A stretch of DNA of 64,000 nt from assembly GCF_023856365.1 (NCBI RefSeq), contig NC_064549.1, forward strand, positions 11,115,608 to 11,179,607. Direction: 5' to 3'. Below are positions 1-14,327 of this stretch, one piece after another. The translations under genes were made by a program, and so were the position numbers. The DNA is from Brienomyrus brachyistius (taxonomy: Eukaryota > Chordata > Actinopteri > Osteoglossiformes > Mormyridae). Numbering within the stretch: position 1 is the first letter of the stretch; every line of letters starts with the position of its first letter. The notes under the pieces were generated by a model that worked only from the letters and a program-made list of their open reading frames with translations, had not been told where the DNA came from and did no database searches.

Positions 1-3000
1 ATGCACGCGACTCAAAATATTTGCTGTTACTGATTATCCTCGGAATTATTATTTTTATGCCGCTTGCTGTGAAATAAACAAGGCCAGATGATTCATTTGA
101 ACGGTTAATCATTTTAATTAACACGAACCCAGCAAGAAATTCCATGTCGAGGTTACTAGAGCTGCGCTATCCTTTCTGCCTCCCAACAACGATTCATCCT
201 TCAAGCTGGAAGCAGGCGTGTGCGTCTTCCTCCCGCCGGCGTGTGTCAGGGCCTGCGCTGCGGATTTTGCTCCCGTCTCCGAAGCAAGCTGCTACCTGGT
301 GATTTATCGTGGTTGAATAGGGAAGCCGCCGCAGTCTCACCCTCGGACGACACTGCTGCTACTCCCCCAACCCCCCACCCTTCCCACAGGGCCTGCCTTA
401 CAAACAAATTCAATTACAGTATTCACATTATCACAATAAGCAGCGGCAATTAAACCGCACATAAGATAAAAGATGCAGGGCCTAGTATTGAGGGAGGATG
501 CTGATGCATACACACGGACATGTACGCACTGACAGCCGATACATCCCACATCTGAGGCTCCATCACACATAAAGGCAAATTTTAGTCCCTCCAATACCCT
601 GGAAAACTGAACCTCCTGCAGTAATTAGCATAAGTCTGGCATCTTTGTCATCCTTGTGACTAGAAGGGCAAAACAAAACAGTGCACCCCCCCCCACATTA
701 CATGGGTTTTGGAAGGTGAGCTGTAAGATGGCTGCCTTGTAACACTCAGGTGCACTGAGTGTGTGAGAGGAGCACTGTGCTTGTGCCTCCATTGAGAGAG
801 GCCTTCCCACCTCCTGTCGCACATGCAGATACGCAGCATGACATGCGCCCGGCAAATAAAAGGCAACGTGTTCCGTTTGAAGTGTACTTTTAATCAAGAA
901 ACACATCTGCTTTTCTAATAGGGCTAATCTGAAATCACAATGAGATAGACGTCCTATTTACAATGCGGGCGATAGGGCAATTATTAAACAGTGGATGGCC
1001 ATTGATTTAATAGGCTACCTTACATCAGTGACTCCAACAAATCTTATGCCAACCTGCATCAAAATGCCTCAATCTGCACATTAAACACTAGCCAGACAAG
1101 CAGCCAGTGATAGCGTTGCTCAGCACTAAAATTCACTACATTCACACCGATACATAATAATACTTTTATCGGTACTTTGAGGTCTATCTGACTAAAGCTT
1201 AATACAGTTAATTCAATTTTATTTTTGTTTGTTTAAGGAGTGATTTTATTAGGAAAACGTCGTTTTAAATGGGTCTTTTGTTGTTAGACAGAAACGGTGA
1301 ATACTGAATATTTGAAGGTTAAGACATTTAAAATTTACTGCAAATTTTTGGGGGATTTTATTTTTGGGGGGGGCGGGTGGCGGTACCGTGAAATGGAGAC
1401 TCGTTGCCGAATTTTCAAATCGTGGAAGAAGACGAAGGAACAAAAGCGATACACAGAAAATGGTTTTTTTTTTCTTCCTTTTTTCCGTTCCTGTGAGGAG
1501 CCAGAGAGGAGCGGCTCCACTTGTCTTGTCTGGTGAGAGCAAACCATTGTTTGTGCTGTCACTCTGGTGTAGGGGGGGGCAGGATGGTGGGGACGCCGTG
1601 ACAGTCTGTGTCAGGGACTCGAGGTAATTAAAGCAGGACTCTGCGTTATGCCTGGGGGGGGCCAGGAGGGGCCGGGAATGTTGCTGATGTGCATCGGTTG
1701 AGGGGGGGGGGTTGTACAGGGTTTGGGATGTGAGTAAGCATTCTTAGTATAGCCCGGGGGCTACGGCAAGCAAAGGAACTCGCCAAATTACTGTCTCCCA
1801 ATTTGCTCTCATGAATATTTATTGGGACAAGACAGAAGAGCACGGCGCCGTCTCCTTCACCGCAATGTGTGGAGACAGGCAGTCTCTCTGATGTCGGGAG
1901 GGTAAATGTTAAAATTATTGCCCTTCGGTAGCTAATGTCCCGTTTTCGTAATCCCGAGAGCGGCAGCCCGCGCACATCCGTTCGACGTCAAGGCGGGAAA
2001 AAAAACATCAAAAGGTCTGCGTAGATCCTCGTCAATTACTTTGGGTATGTTGATATCTGAATTTCGCTCCAGCTCGGCCAGGAAGTCAGCAAGCAAATGC
2101 GTCTAACGGAACCAGAGTAGCTCCCTCTGCTGCTAACGACGGCAAATTTTTTCATTTCATGAGCGCTGATGAACGACGGCGGCGGCGCAGTCATTCCGTG
2201 ACCCGATAAAACAAAAAAAGTGCTGAATAACAGAATATGGATAAATCAATGCTGAGTTTTCCTTGTGTAAATTAAATATTTACACCATGCCTGCAATAGA
2301 TAATGAGGCCGTTTAAAATAACATAAAAACTGCTGGACACCTATCGAAAGTCTGCTGTGTTTCTATCTATCTTTGTGGAGGCTCTTTTAATATTTATCAT
2401 GTGGTTAATTGGTAATATCATTATAATTTTATTAAATAAAACAATGAATCTGGCTTGCCCAGTTAGTCATGGACATCTTGGAACATCATCCAGTTATGAC
2501 CTGACAATAAGCACATTTCATACTGAGCAATGCAATAAGAAGACTAAAAGTACGATCCGTTCGTAGGTCAATTGCTTATTTGTGTTTCTTTCTTTAGTCA
2601 GGTCACATTGCTACACTGGTAATGCAGAAGTATTGTGTGTTTGCCATTCGACAATTGTCTTCCATGATCATAAACAAAAGAATTGGAGCCATTTTCTGAT
2701 AAACTAGCCAACCAGTCAAAAACCTGAACTGTCGGTACTTATATACATATTTTAATGCATGAGAAAAATAAAATGACTCTGTAAATAGGAATTCATAACT
2801 CCTCTTTGCTACATGTTAGTTGCCCACAAACAGTTAGAAGTATAAAAATGAACTTTAAAGAGAAATGATTTTGAACACTGGAAATTCAGGCATGAATATT
2901 ACAGTGAGAAAAAAACACTCTGAAGGATAAATATTTCAAACATCCCCGTACATATATAGCTACAATTCAAGCTCTTTTTTTATGGCTCTTTGCAATTAAT

Positions 3001-3559
3001 TCTAATCCTGTTGGTAAGGTTTCTGTGACGGGCAGCCTGAATAGCACAAAATAAACCTCGACATAGAGACCGCTATACTCACTATACTGACTTTACAGCT
3101 TTTCTATTTTGATGACATTCAACCTATAACTCAACAGGATAAGTAAGACACCAAAACAACACAATAAATGAGACATGATGATGATATGATCGTCACGGCC
3201 GACAAAATTATATCCGCATCCTATTTATTGATGGAAATGCAGCGCATTTATACACAAATTCGGTGGGTGTGGCATCACAGCTGCTGTCGTCCCGGGGAAG
3301 ACATGCCGCATCAGGGCCTTCGCGCGTGCCAGACACACCTTTTCATTTTGCGAATCGCAGAAGCCTTGTTCGCTCCCATGACATGAAGCCAAAGGGCCCC
3401 CAGACAGCAAATAAATCACGCCTCGCTCGTTTTTAAATTTTAAAAGAGAATCGAATCCTCAAGCCACAATTTGGGCGATATAGGTTCTGTGGACCGAAGT
3501 AGGTTTATGAGTATGATTCCATATCCAGATGAGGGAGCCTTGTGAAATTAGGCCCTGCT

Positions 3560-3584
3560 CCCCCCCCCCCCCCCCCCCCCCCCC
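3560..3584. repeat. Poly-C homopolymer (25 bp)
   Basis: An uninterrupted run of 25 C sits directly before GAATTC. Its length is prone to sequencing and assembly error. Confidence 0.9.
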
Positions 3585-3745
3585 GAATTCGTAGGCTCCT
3601 TCATCACTCACTGTCACTCAGACGTCATCCAGCTAGGTAGATGACCTCCAAGCAGAGACTATGAAGACCCCGGAAAATTAAAACAGAATACAAAATATAT
3701 CGTTTCATACAACTCATAAAGAAATTGTGCAAAGGTGCAGATATA

Positions 3746-4551
3746 TAGCCATAATATTAAAACCACATGCCTAATATTGTGTAGGTCCCCCTCATGCCAC
3801 CAAAGCAGCTCTGACCCATCATGGCACAGACTCCATAAGACCTCTGAAGGTGTCCTGTGGTTTCTGGCACTAAGACGTTAGCCGCAAATCCTTTAAATCC
3901 TGTAAGTTGTGAGGTTGCTCCTCCATGGATCAGACTTGTTTGTCCGGCACATCCCACAGACATTCAATTGGATTGAGGTCCCGGAAATTTGGAGGCCAAA
4001 TCAACACTTTGAAATCATTCTCATGTTCCTCAAACCATCCCTGAACAATTTTTGTGGTCTGGCAAGGTGCATTATCCTGCTGAAAGAGGCCACTGCCATT
4101 GGGGAATACCGTCGCCATAAAGGGGTGTATTTGATCTGCAGCAGTGTTTAGGTAGGTGGTAGGTGTCAAAGTAGCATCCACATGAAGGCCAGGAGCCAAG
4201 GTTTCCTAGCAGAACATTGTCCACAGCATCACACTGCTTTGACCAGCTTGTCTTCTTCCCAGGCCACCTTCTTCCATTGCGTCATGATCCCGTTCTGATG
4301 CTCACATACCCATTTGTAGGTGCTTTCGGTGGTGGACAGGAGTCAGGATGCCAACACAATTTAGCCCTTGTCAAAGTCGCTCAGATCCTTACACTTGCCC
4401 ATTTTTCCTGCTTCCAACACATCAGCTTCAAGACCTGCCTGCTTACAAGCTTAATATATAATTGCTCCCTTGACAGGTGCCATTGTAATGAGATAATCGA
4501 TGTTTTTCACTTCAGCTGTCAGGGGTTTTAATGTTATGGCTGGTCAGTGTA
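3746..4551 (-). mobile_element. Tc1/mariner DNA transposon relic, internally rearranged
   Basis: The two ends are inverted repeats: the left end carries GCCATAATATTAAAACC, and the right end read on the minus strand carries GCCATAACATTAAAACC followed by CCTGACAG. Both ends lie at TA dinucleotides, the usual target site. A minus-strand frame at about 3930-4199 encodes the C-terminal part of a DDE transposase, with QQDNAPC, IWPPN and LNPIECLWD. Thirty-six residues separate the second catalytic Asp from the Glu. The frame is interrupted and the N-terminal DNA-binding part is largely lost, although a fragment near the right end still resembles the 5' coding segment. This is a dead copy, and it shares end sequences with the relic at 47695-48175. 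Confidence 0.85.
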
Positions 4552-5329
4552 CCACATACATATTATATTTCCATATGGTATAAGATATTTCACTTTTACG
4601 CCTTAGCTACTTTAAAAGGCACACATACCTTTAGCTGCTTGTCTAGAATAATCCACATTTATGTCATGCTCGAATTACAGAAGCACACCACACGCCGAAA
4701 AAAAAAAGGCACTATCGCAGTCGGAGACTCCAATATTTACTGTTTCGTGGGTATCTGTTTACATACTTGACTGGCCAACAGCTTCAGAGGGTTTGTCTGT
4801 TTATTCCTGCAGCTGCCTTGCGGCTCAGGTTCCAGACGAAGCCACTAATGTCACCGGCAGCAGCGGGGAGGGAGGGGTGTGGACACCTGCCCATTTCCCA
4901 GGTACCGGGCCCGGATTCACCTGGTGACACTCCGGTCACATGATGCATCAGTCCGTCAAAATGTACACAAGTGAGAGGCCTGACAAGGATACTATGATAC
5001 AATGAAAACAGAGTCTATCCAGCTTTGGCAGCTGCTCAGCACAGCACTGCCACGGAGGGTGGTGACGACCACTCAGAGCTACACACTGCATCACAGAGGC
5101 ACACCCCCACATCTAATTAACCAATCACCACTGAGACTTTCTGGCAGAAGGGGCTTCTCAAAAAAATGCTAATTGCTAATGTCACTTTAATCCCCTGATG
5201 CTACAGTACCTACACTACATGTGTCGTACAGGTATATGCTAATCGTTTGTCTGTGATAGTGTTTTTTTTGATGTTGTCATTTATTGTTTGCTACTGCATT
5301 TTATTTTTTATTATTGCATTTATCTCCAA

Positions 5330-5440
5330 GGGCTCCCTTTACTTTATCTGGCACTGTGGCCCACAGGAAAGATCCAAATAAGAATTCCATTGTACTACGT
5401 AGTAAACTAAAATAAAATACCTTGAACCTTGAGATATATT
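5330..5440 (+). repeat. Possible retroposon 3' tail
   Basis: The stretch GGCACTGTGGCCCACAGG... ending CCATTGTACTACGTAGTAAA and CTTGAACCTTGAG resembles the 3' tails of fish non-LTR retroposons, which often end in an ATTCCATTGTAC-type motif plus a short AT repeat. This comes from memory of repeat families only, and no coding part is visible. Confidence 0.35.
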
Positions 5441-8400
5441 AAATATTTTTTTCACGTGATTTGTAATCATTTAATACGTTAGCGAATGTTGTTTTAAAAA
5501 CTTGTAACCACTAAACCTTTAGAATTTTGTATAAAAATGTGATTTAACCTGTTTAATTGAATGGCAAAACGCGTTAATTATAGCTGCCCTTTAAGATATA
5601 CACCAGAATCTGCCTTTCCAGAACAGTTCTGCTTTTTTTTGACGTCGAACAGATCAGCAAACAAGCCTTACATGCAGTCGACGTTTGATAAAGCACGTAC
5701 CCAACAAACAGTTGGCGGCAACAAGAGCTGCAGCAGCTGGTTTCCTGCATGCTCTTAGTAGCCATTGAAACAACAGGATTTGGCTCACTTGTACGTCGAT
5801 TTGCTAAAATATAGCTAAAATGCTGAATGAATAAATGTAACGCTTCCCAGAATTTATCACCTTTGTCATTTTATGATTGTTCCCCCCAAATAACAGTAGC
5901 CTACTTGAGCTGGAAGCCCCCATCTCAGCACCACAGCCATAACCATGTTGAAAGAAAGAAAAAAAAAAAATCTTTGCCTGTTTGTGTTAAACCTTTTCAT
6001 GTATGCCAGTCAGGTGACGGGGGATGTTAGCTTCACAAAGCAAAGCAACTGAGCAGACGCAAATGTATTCAGTGCATTTAGTACTCAGGATTAATCGAAT
6101 TATAATTTAATCATCTGATCAAACAGCAATTAGCATAATCACTTCTGGGGAAGAGCTGATAGAGAACGAAACCAACACACAATAAACCGCAGGCAACTAA
6201 CACTTTAATGAGACATTTATAAGAATTAAAAAGTTACATATTGCTGAGAACAGAACACTTGCAGACTTTTAAATATTAACCAGAGGTTTTCGGTAACGCT
6301 ATGTTACATAAATTTAATGTCAATTTATAGATAAAGATAATCCCAAATTCACAAAAAAATACATAAACACATAAAATTAACGAGGAACAAAATGGACGGT
6401 TAGTTTGTTACCAGATATAACACAGGTACATGTGCAAATGCATTAAGAAACTATTTATTTATTAACGGCACCCTTTTATCCAAGGGTAGTCATATTATCT
6501 ACCCTTATAACATCACAACAGCCCACATTTGTTATGTAATGAGATACAACTTAGCTAAGAATAAGAAAATGAGGAATTTGCTAAATGAAGCCGCGCTTCA
6601 CGCGGATGGAATCGGGGCCACGTTCAAGGGCCCAAGATTTTGTCTCCTGGTTCTGCGCAAAAGCCAGGCCTTGTTGACAGTTGACACACTGTGATGGCAG
6701 GCAAAGAGACAGACTGTCTCCCAGCTTTGAGAGTGCAGTAAGGCGGAGGTGCTGCGCACTACTGTGGCGAGGCGTGTCTTTCATCTGGGGGAGTACAAGC
6801 GTGGGAGGCGTTCAGACTTAGCGACATCTTGGACAGAAACGGCGACGCATCCCAGCGTTGCAAGCAGAGCAGATGTAAACTCACAAATACCCACAAAGAA
6901 TTGCCAGCTTATCTAATAGCCAATTCATCCATATTTTTAGCAAAAATAATGATATAAATATAATAATAATTAAAATAATAAAACCTCAATTCTAATGTTT
7001 GAATTTGTGTTTTTTTTTTTTTCCTTTTTACAATTATAATAATATTCTGCTTTTTGGATTTTTCAGTGTTAGAATATTCAGTGTTATGCAATGGTATTTT
7101 TTGTTAGAATGCTGTTTATTTAAAAATGTAAAATATCATTCACGGTAATAATGTGCCAACAAATTTATGTTACAAATACATAAATTAAATATAACAAAAA
7201 CACCACAGCATTGCAATTCTGTTCAATACTCAAAAAGTCCTACTACCAATTTAAACTATTGATTTACATCATGATTTAATGTTGGCAACTCATCGCATTT
7301 GTGTCACAAATGTCCTTTTACTGGTGAGGGGCATGACTGAAGGATAATCCAAAGTGGTGAAACAGCAGGTTTCCTTTCCTGCCTGGTATAGTTTTCTGTT
7401 TGTTTATGTCTATTTCCATTCAATTTTTTTGAACGAATGCAGTGAATAGAACCAGGCAAGGAAGACTGATGGATGCCGCATCACTGCTAACTACAGCCAG
7501 TGACGTGCTGTTCACCAAAGATTATAATGTAATATGGAACTGCAAGGAAGTATTTTCTCAATTGAATCTGAATGCTACATTTTTTAACGCCAGCTTAGCA
7601 GCCCCTCCCAGGAAAATAACCTCCTGATTTTGCCTGCTCCCCACATCTCTGTTAGGCCCCTCCCACACCCTGCTGTGGTTACCCTGGAAGCTGAGGAGGG
7701 AGTCTGCACGCCGCTCCCTTATGTGGCTGTAACACCGGCCCAAGCAGATTAATCATGTTCTGGAGGTCGGGTAGCACCGGAGAATTCCGGAACATTCCTC
7801 AGCGAGCTCGACAGGGCGCGGCAGAGACAGACGAGCTCTTGGGAACCTGCATCGGGCAGCTCTTTGCATGCCCCCCCCGGCCCCCCCCAGTATCTCCCTC
7901 ACCCACCTTTACGCAGCCCAACAATGACAGTGCTTTAAAAAATGGCAGGCTAAAAATAGGCCTCGCTAACTGCGTCTTAAATCCTGGGTTTTGCTACATT
8001 TAAAAATAGCTTCCGACGGGAGACCGAGAGGGGGCTCATTCGTCTCTCTGTCACTCCGACGATTCAGCCTTGGTCCCGTTATTTCATATCTGTTTTATTA
8101 TTTGCTTTATGGATAAAAGGCCACTGACGACTTTCAGAGCGGCTGCATCCGCGGGATGATGAGTAAATATCATTGGTTCGGGCAGAAGGACGGATAGAGG
8201 AGTCAATTCCCCAGAGATGGGGGCGATATAGATGGCAAGGAGTGATAACATTGTATACTGCGGGGGGGGGGGGGTTTAGATGCAGTTCTATAACCCACCG
8301 AGGCAGGCGGGCAAAACTGGATGGGAGGGGCTAACAAACAGGGCATTGATGTCTGCAAAGAGGGCCACAGACGCAGTGGTGGAACCCCAGCTACGCTGCA

Positions 8401-10761
8401 GTGGCACGATCACATGACTCTCACCCTTCTAAGCCAGCCACTGGGCTGCGGTTGAAGCCATCGATTAAGCGACAGGCTGGGAGACGGATCAGGCTGAAAG
8501 GTCCCACAGGAGTGGGGAGGAACCTTGCGTCAGGCAACAACAGCAGCGCGAGAGAGCGGGCAGCGGCTTCTCATTCCAGCGTCTGGATATAAGACATACA
8601 CTGCGACGCAGGGCCCCCTCCAGCGCCCTACCGCACTCTTTTGAAAAACCCAAAATAACAGTGATTACACTAAGAGGCCAGTTTATTAGGCTCACCTGCT
8701 AGCTAATTCAAAAAGCCTGCTCGTCCGAACGGCCAATCACGTGGCTGCATTTCAGCACATACGGCACATAAACAGGACCAGGGGGTTACTTACTGTCAGA
8801 CTAAGATGCCTGATTTCAAACATGATTTAATAGCTGCAGCCATAACTGATGGCTGCAGCATCTCAACAGTTACTGGGGATTTTCATGCAGAATGGTGTTT
8901 GGAATATTACAATAGATGGAGTGATGAATGAAAAACAAATAGGAAAAGCAGATGGTCCTCTATCTGTATATGTTCGAGCTTTTCTGTCCACATACCAGTC
9001 ACTTGCATTTAAAAAATATATATGCATGTATTTACATATAACCGGATATAAACTTTAATTCGGTCTATTTATAAAACAGGCCGAAAGATGTATTTTTTTT
9101 TTGATTACATTTTCTCCCCTGTTGGCGGCAAATTATTCTGAGCATTAAGCTGTGATGGATGAAATTATGTAAACGTTCACGGAGGTGGAATATGAAAAAA
9201 AAAAAGATCCGTTCTGCAAACTGAGAGACCACATGGCTAATTCGGGGGCCTCCGGAGAGTAATGTGCGTCGCGCGCGTACTGCCGAGTCATGGTGGCGGC
9301 AGCAAAAGTTGGCCCCGTGCACTCCCCTTATTTATTTATTTAGTCCCGTGACAGCTCATTATCAAACGTAGCACATTCGCAGAAGCACTGCAAAGCCTTT
9401 GGCGTGACTGACACTAAGCCTGGCTGGCTGCGGCAGGGGGCGGGGCCTGTGTCAGTTTGTCAGTGGGCTTGCTAGCCAACTCACACCCCCCTGTAAGGAC
9501 AGATATGGTCCGAGCGCATAGAGCCCCTTCCTCGTTCTCCGGACCTTTGTCCTTCCCTGTTTTAAATGACGGCCCAAACCTGCCTCAGTCTCTACTACAT
9601 CCGTCTCAGAAAATGAGGATGGTCGTCTAACTTCTGACATATCAACCCAAATGCACACAAACCCTACCTGTGATCGTTGGCCCCTCCCCTCGATGCACTG
9701 AATCATGTGACTCACAGTAGCTCAGTTACATCAACTGTGTGTCGACAGCGGCGGGAATGTAGAAAAAAAAAAAAAACAACAGATTCTCAATGTAGGCACA
9801 TCGTGGTTCCTAGCAGATGCAGAAAGTGTTAAAAATGCTGATAACCGTTTGCAAATTTCACGACACGTGTGGCGAGGTGTTCCTTTGTCAGCTTTGTAGG
9901 CTCCTCAGGAACTCCCTGCATTTCTCGCACATAGAAATGCTTTGTCATGGTCTTCTCACACCAGCCCCTGGCCTTCACCTGTATCCCATATGCTTCAGCT
10001 TCCCAAATGCATTTTTATATTATCGAAAAAAAAAAATGTATCAACCAGCCTACACTTGATTTGTAGCTAAATTTCCAAATCAAAGACAAGCAAGACAATA
10101 GAACATATAATAAAACAATGAAGATACTGAAGTGTTTTTGCAATTTTGCTAAGTAAATGTCATGTTGCGCAAATGACGTTTAGTTAATTTTTGGCCACTG
10201 ATTTAACTTCCCGTCATGCATCAAAACAGAAGATGCCCGCTACCCTTTTTTCGGTTGTGAATCTTCAATTTCTCTAGAATCTTTGCTGCTTTTGAAAACA
10301 GCAGTCAGAATGGTGGTGAAATACTCCCTAGAAACCGTACACAACTCAAAACCACTCAAGGCCACATGTCAAAACCAAGCAAACACATTATTTCTCTAGA
10401 TTCCCACAACACTAAATATGAGGAGCAACATATAAAACATACAAATTTCAGTGATACTCCCTTCTAACCTACCCTGTTAATTTTACAATTGCTACCAGTA
10501 TTTCAATTGATGTAATATCAAGAAAATAACACATTGTATCAACTAATACACAGGAACGTGTCTTGCTCATGGGAGGTTTACATAATGTTTTACAAAAATG
10601 TTCTGAGGGCAGAAAGAGAAATGATTGGTTCAGAGAGAAATCCAATCAGATTGTAGAGGAGGTGGGTCAAAGCAACTAGAAGAGGTGGAACCAAGACATC
10701 TCATTGGTTAGTCCCACCTAATAATAATAATAATAACAATAATATAATGGACTGTTACCTC

Positions 10762-11052
10762 ACTTCCAGGGTTGAGGGGCCAAATGCCAACTCTGCTCCT
10801 CTTTGTTTGGGCTCTCCTTGCATCACATGGGTTACCTACAGTTGCACCAGTTTCCTCCCACAGTCCAAAGACATGTGGTTCAGCTAATTGGTATCTGAAA
10901 ACTGCTTGTAGTGTGTGCATATTTATGTGCCCTGCGATGGATTGGCAAACATCCTTCTACCTTGTGCCCTCTGTTGCCTGGGATTGGCTCCAGGCCTCCA
11001 ATACAGCCATATACAGAATAAGCATTCGGAGGGTGGATGGATAGATGGATTT
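10762..11052 (+). repeat. Interspersed fish repeat, 3' two-thirds of a copy
   Basis: The segment contains GTTTCCTCCCACAGTCCAAAG, CCTGCGATGGATTGGC, GGGATTGGCTCCAGGC and a terminal GGAT-rich tail. It matches in order the body of the fuller copy at 63764-64000 and continues beyond where that copy is cut by the window edge. The tRNA-like head is not recognisable here. The family is multi-copy and non-coding; open frames inside it are accidental. Confidence 0.7.
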
Positions 11053-14000
11053 AATGCACATCTTTGCAAAAAAAATGGGGGGAAAAAATCACCGTGTATA
11101 AATATTATTTTAGAAGCAGTTGCGGCAGTAGCATAGTGATCGCAATTTTGCAATTATAGTTTTAAAAACTAAAAATATCCAACTTACAGAACAAAAATGG
11201 AAACATCAAATGATCATTTTTAGAAAATCATGTCATATTTTTGCTTGTTGTCCTCGTCGTGCCACACTTGAGTTTCGTGAGACACCGGTAGCTGAAGCTG
11301 AAAGCACTTTTTGGCATAAGCCAAATGACACAGTTAGCATTTCGACGCACGATCCATTAGCATACAGTACATGCAATTAGACTTATTCAGCAGGATCCAA
11401 GAACATTCATATCCTGATTTGTAATTAATTTTTATGTCCGCGGGAACTTACCTCATTTTTCCATACCTAACTGCTAATTAGACCGCTAGATTGCAGCTCA
11501 AAATCTTTGTTGAGTAAGTTCATTATACAGGAGGGACGTGTGAATGAATCAGGGCGGCCATTATTACACATTAGCACCGATTCCTTAGAATAACAGCCAT
11601 TGAGTGCATCTGCAAAAATTCTCTCTAAAAGAAGACTGAAGAGTGCCCAGGTAAAGAGGGGAGAGATCATGGCAGGCCGACCCTAACCTTCCTGCAAAGC
11701 GCACACTTCACACGCACTGCAAAATATCGCTTTGTTTTTTTTTTTTGTCTACTTTCTTTCCCTCTCGAATAATTTTGATCACATTTTTGGTTGCCGTTAT
11801 TTATTTTTGAGGAGATTATTTTATATCTGATTATGTTTCCATCATGAACCAGGGCTAATTATTTCATATAAGGTTCACGAGAGGGAAGAAAAGACCTGCC
11901 ATTATAACATAATTATACAGCCCAGTTTCAAAATTGGATTTCGAGGTAGAATGGCTAATCAGCATCGAGGTATTTTTACATTTTTATTTACCATACATAA
12001 TAATAAATATTGCCAATATTGCATGAATTAACTACCATGCTGAAAATATCACTTAAATATATTATGAACTGACTGCAAAATAAAGCCTATTTTTTTAACC
12101 AATAACACTTATAATGTTTATTATGTTGTAGCAGAAATTTTTATTTCACAAAAGGCATCGGATTTTCTGGTTACTGTTGTTTAAACAAACATATTACTTC
12201 AGATCATGTCCCAGTCACCCCCTCCCCTCCATGCAGTAACTACAGCAACAGTATGTGTTTGTCCGGAATAGTGCTGGGGGGAAATATACTCAGTGGTTGC
12301 CATGTGAGCTGAAACACGTATGTTAAAAGGCACCATCTCGCAAGGATTCTGGTTTATTCACTGCTGTCCTAGACACGACCTCCAAACATGGCAGTCATTT
12401 TTTTTTTTTTTACTTGCTGAGGTCTGAGTGACAAAATGGCAGACCCTTGTTTGAATCCGCAGCAAAAACGCTAACAACTAGCACCCACATAAATAAATAG
12501 CGAAAAACAAAGAAACCAGAGTGAGTTCCGCCACACAGCAGGGTACAGAGAACTTTACCTTTCAGTGACTCGATCAGTGAAACCATTTTTTATCTTTTTT
12601 CTGTTGAACATTTCAGCCTTTCATGCTACATTATTGCCGTCATGTAATTTCACTGTCCAGCATTAATCAATGGAAAACACTGAACTCCCATAAAATGTCA
12701 CATCCCAAATCCAAGTAATAAAACGTTTTGGATATACAGCACTCTGCATCTTTACAATCTACTTGCAAATACAGGGTAAGAAAATATAACTAGAGAAAAT
12801 TTGTGAAGGATATTTTATTCTTCCAATTCAGTTCCTATTAAAAAAAAAGAGACTGGGAAGATCACTCTGAAATCCAAAGCAATCCCAGAAAACCCAATTT
12901 AAAATATGTTTAGGAGTTTCTTATATTTTTAGCTGAATTTCTGTATGTGTCCTATTTTAATATGATACAAATACATGTAATATGTTTGAAATAAAAACTG
13001 CCAGAGTAGAATATTTCCATGAGACCAGGTCTTCAACTGGCATTTCAGCTTCATTAATCTTATCTGCGGATATCCAAAAAACTAATTAAACATCTAAGGT
13101 TTTGAATTCATAATCAATCTCACTCAATTTTCGGGGAAAAATACCAATTCATTCCCTTTGTTAAATCAAAATTCGAGTTGATATCAACCAAGAAAAATAC
13201 AAAATGGAAGACTGACTTCAGGCTATGAAGAAGAATTTTTTCTCTGGAAAAATGTCTGTGACGTTGCAAACATACAAAAAAGAAAATATCATCAAATGTT
13301 TATCCACCAAACACAGCAGAGAAAACTGCGGTCATGCAAATCTCTAATCCCACTCTAACAGGCTTGTAAAATGTATATCCAAAAAACATTTTAACATGTG
13401 TCAAACACATTTAAGTAGGACCTGACCTTTCGAATCACCTTTGAAAAGAGTCTCATAAGATTACAGTATAGCATCAAAAGGAAAAGTCAGCGCTAAAGAA
13501 ACCCAACACTTACTTTTAATGAGATACTCATCTTGTGTATTGTATGACTAGCAGTTATTTTAGTGGAAACAAACTTTAGGTTAACTATATTACACATAGC
13601 ATCCGATTGCTCGCTTAAACTATTATCACATTTTTAAACTGATCTGTGAACATTTTCTGAACACAAGAATGCACTCAAAACACAATCCTAATTCAATAAG
13701 ACAACATTTCTCTGACAAGATCAGGGATTTGGATAAAATCTTTTAATGAAAGCGAAGACGTTGTAGTGCCGTGCCATGCTGTTGACGATTGTTTGCCTTT
13801 GATTCCACGCAATTGGGGGTAGAATTCTCACAATTTGAGATCAGGTCATCCTGGGTAGCATGGAGGAGAAAGCCCTGTGTTCCTCTGAACACCTTTCCAG
13901 ACAGAGCCTCAAACATCTTCACGAATGGAAAGAGATATCGAGGGCTTTTTACCAGGCAGATGCTACGGTAAACCAATCCAAGTCCCTGTTGTCTCTCTGT

Positions 14001-14277
14001 TGTATCGTTACTTCGACCAGCCAAAAAATAGGCTCATCCACCACATTCTGCAATGATATTGATTTTCGTCTTATTTTCTCCTTGGGCCACCTAAGTGGTG
14101 TGATAACTACAGCCGAATAAAAATAGACTTAAACAGATACTCAGATGTCAAGGACCACAGTCATCACTGTGTATCTCGCAATGCAGACAGATGGCACTCT
14201 AATCAGTATGTCATGTTAATTCCCCACGATAGATTAACTTACTGTTGAGCAAAAACTGTTTCTTTAATTGAAACCTT

Positions 14278-14284
<7 letters not shown>

Positions 14285-14325
<41 letters not shown>
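14285..14325. repeat. (CT)n microsatellite
   Basis: A perfect CT dinucleotide tract of about 41 bp within presumed dscam intron 1. Confidence 0.95.

Positions 14326-14327
<2 letters not shown>

Noticed and set aside
3930..4199. Active transposase gene
   Set aside because: Only the C-terminal part is open and the N-terminal half is lost or rearranged.
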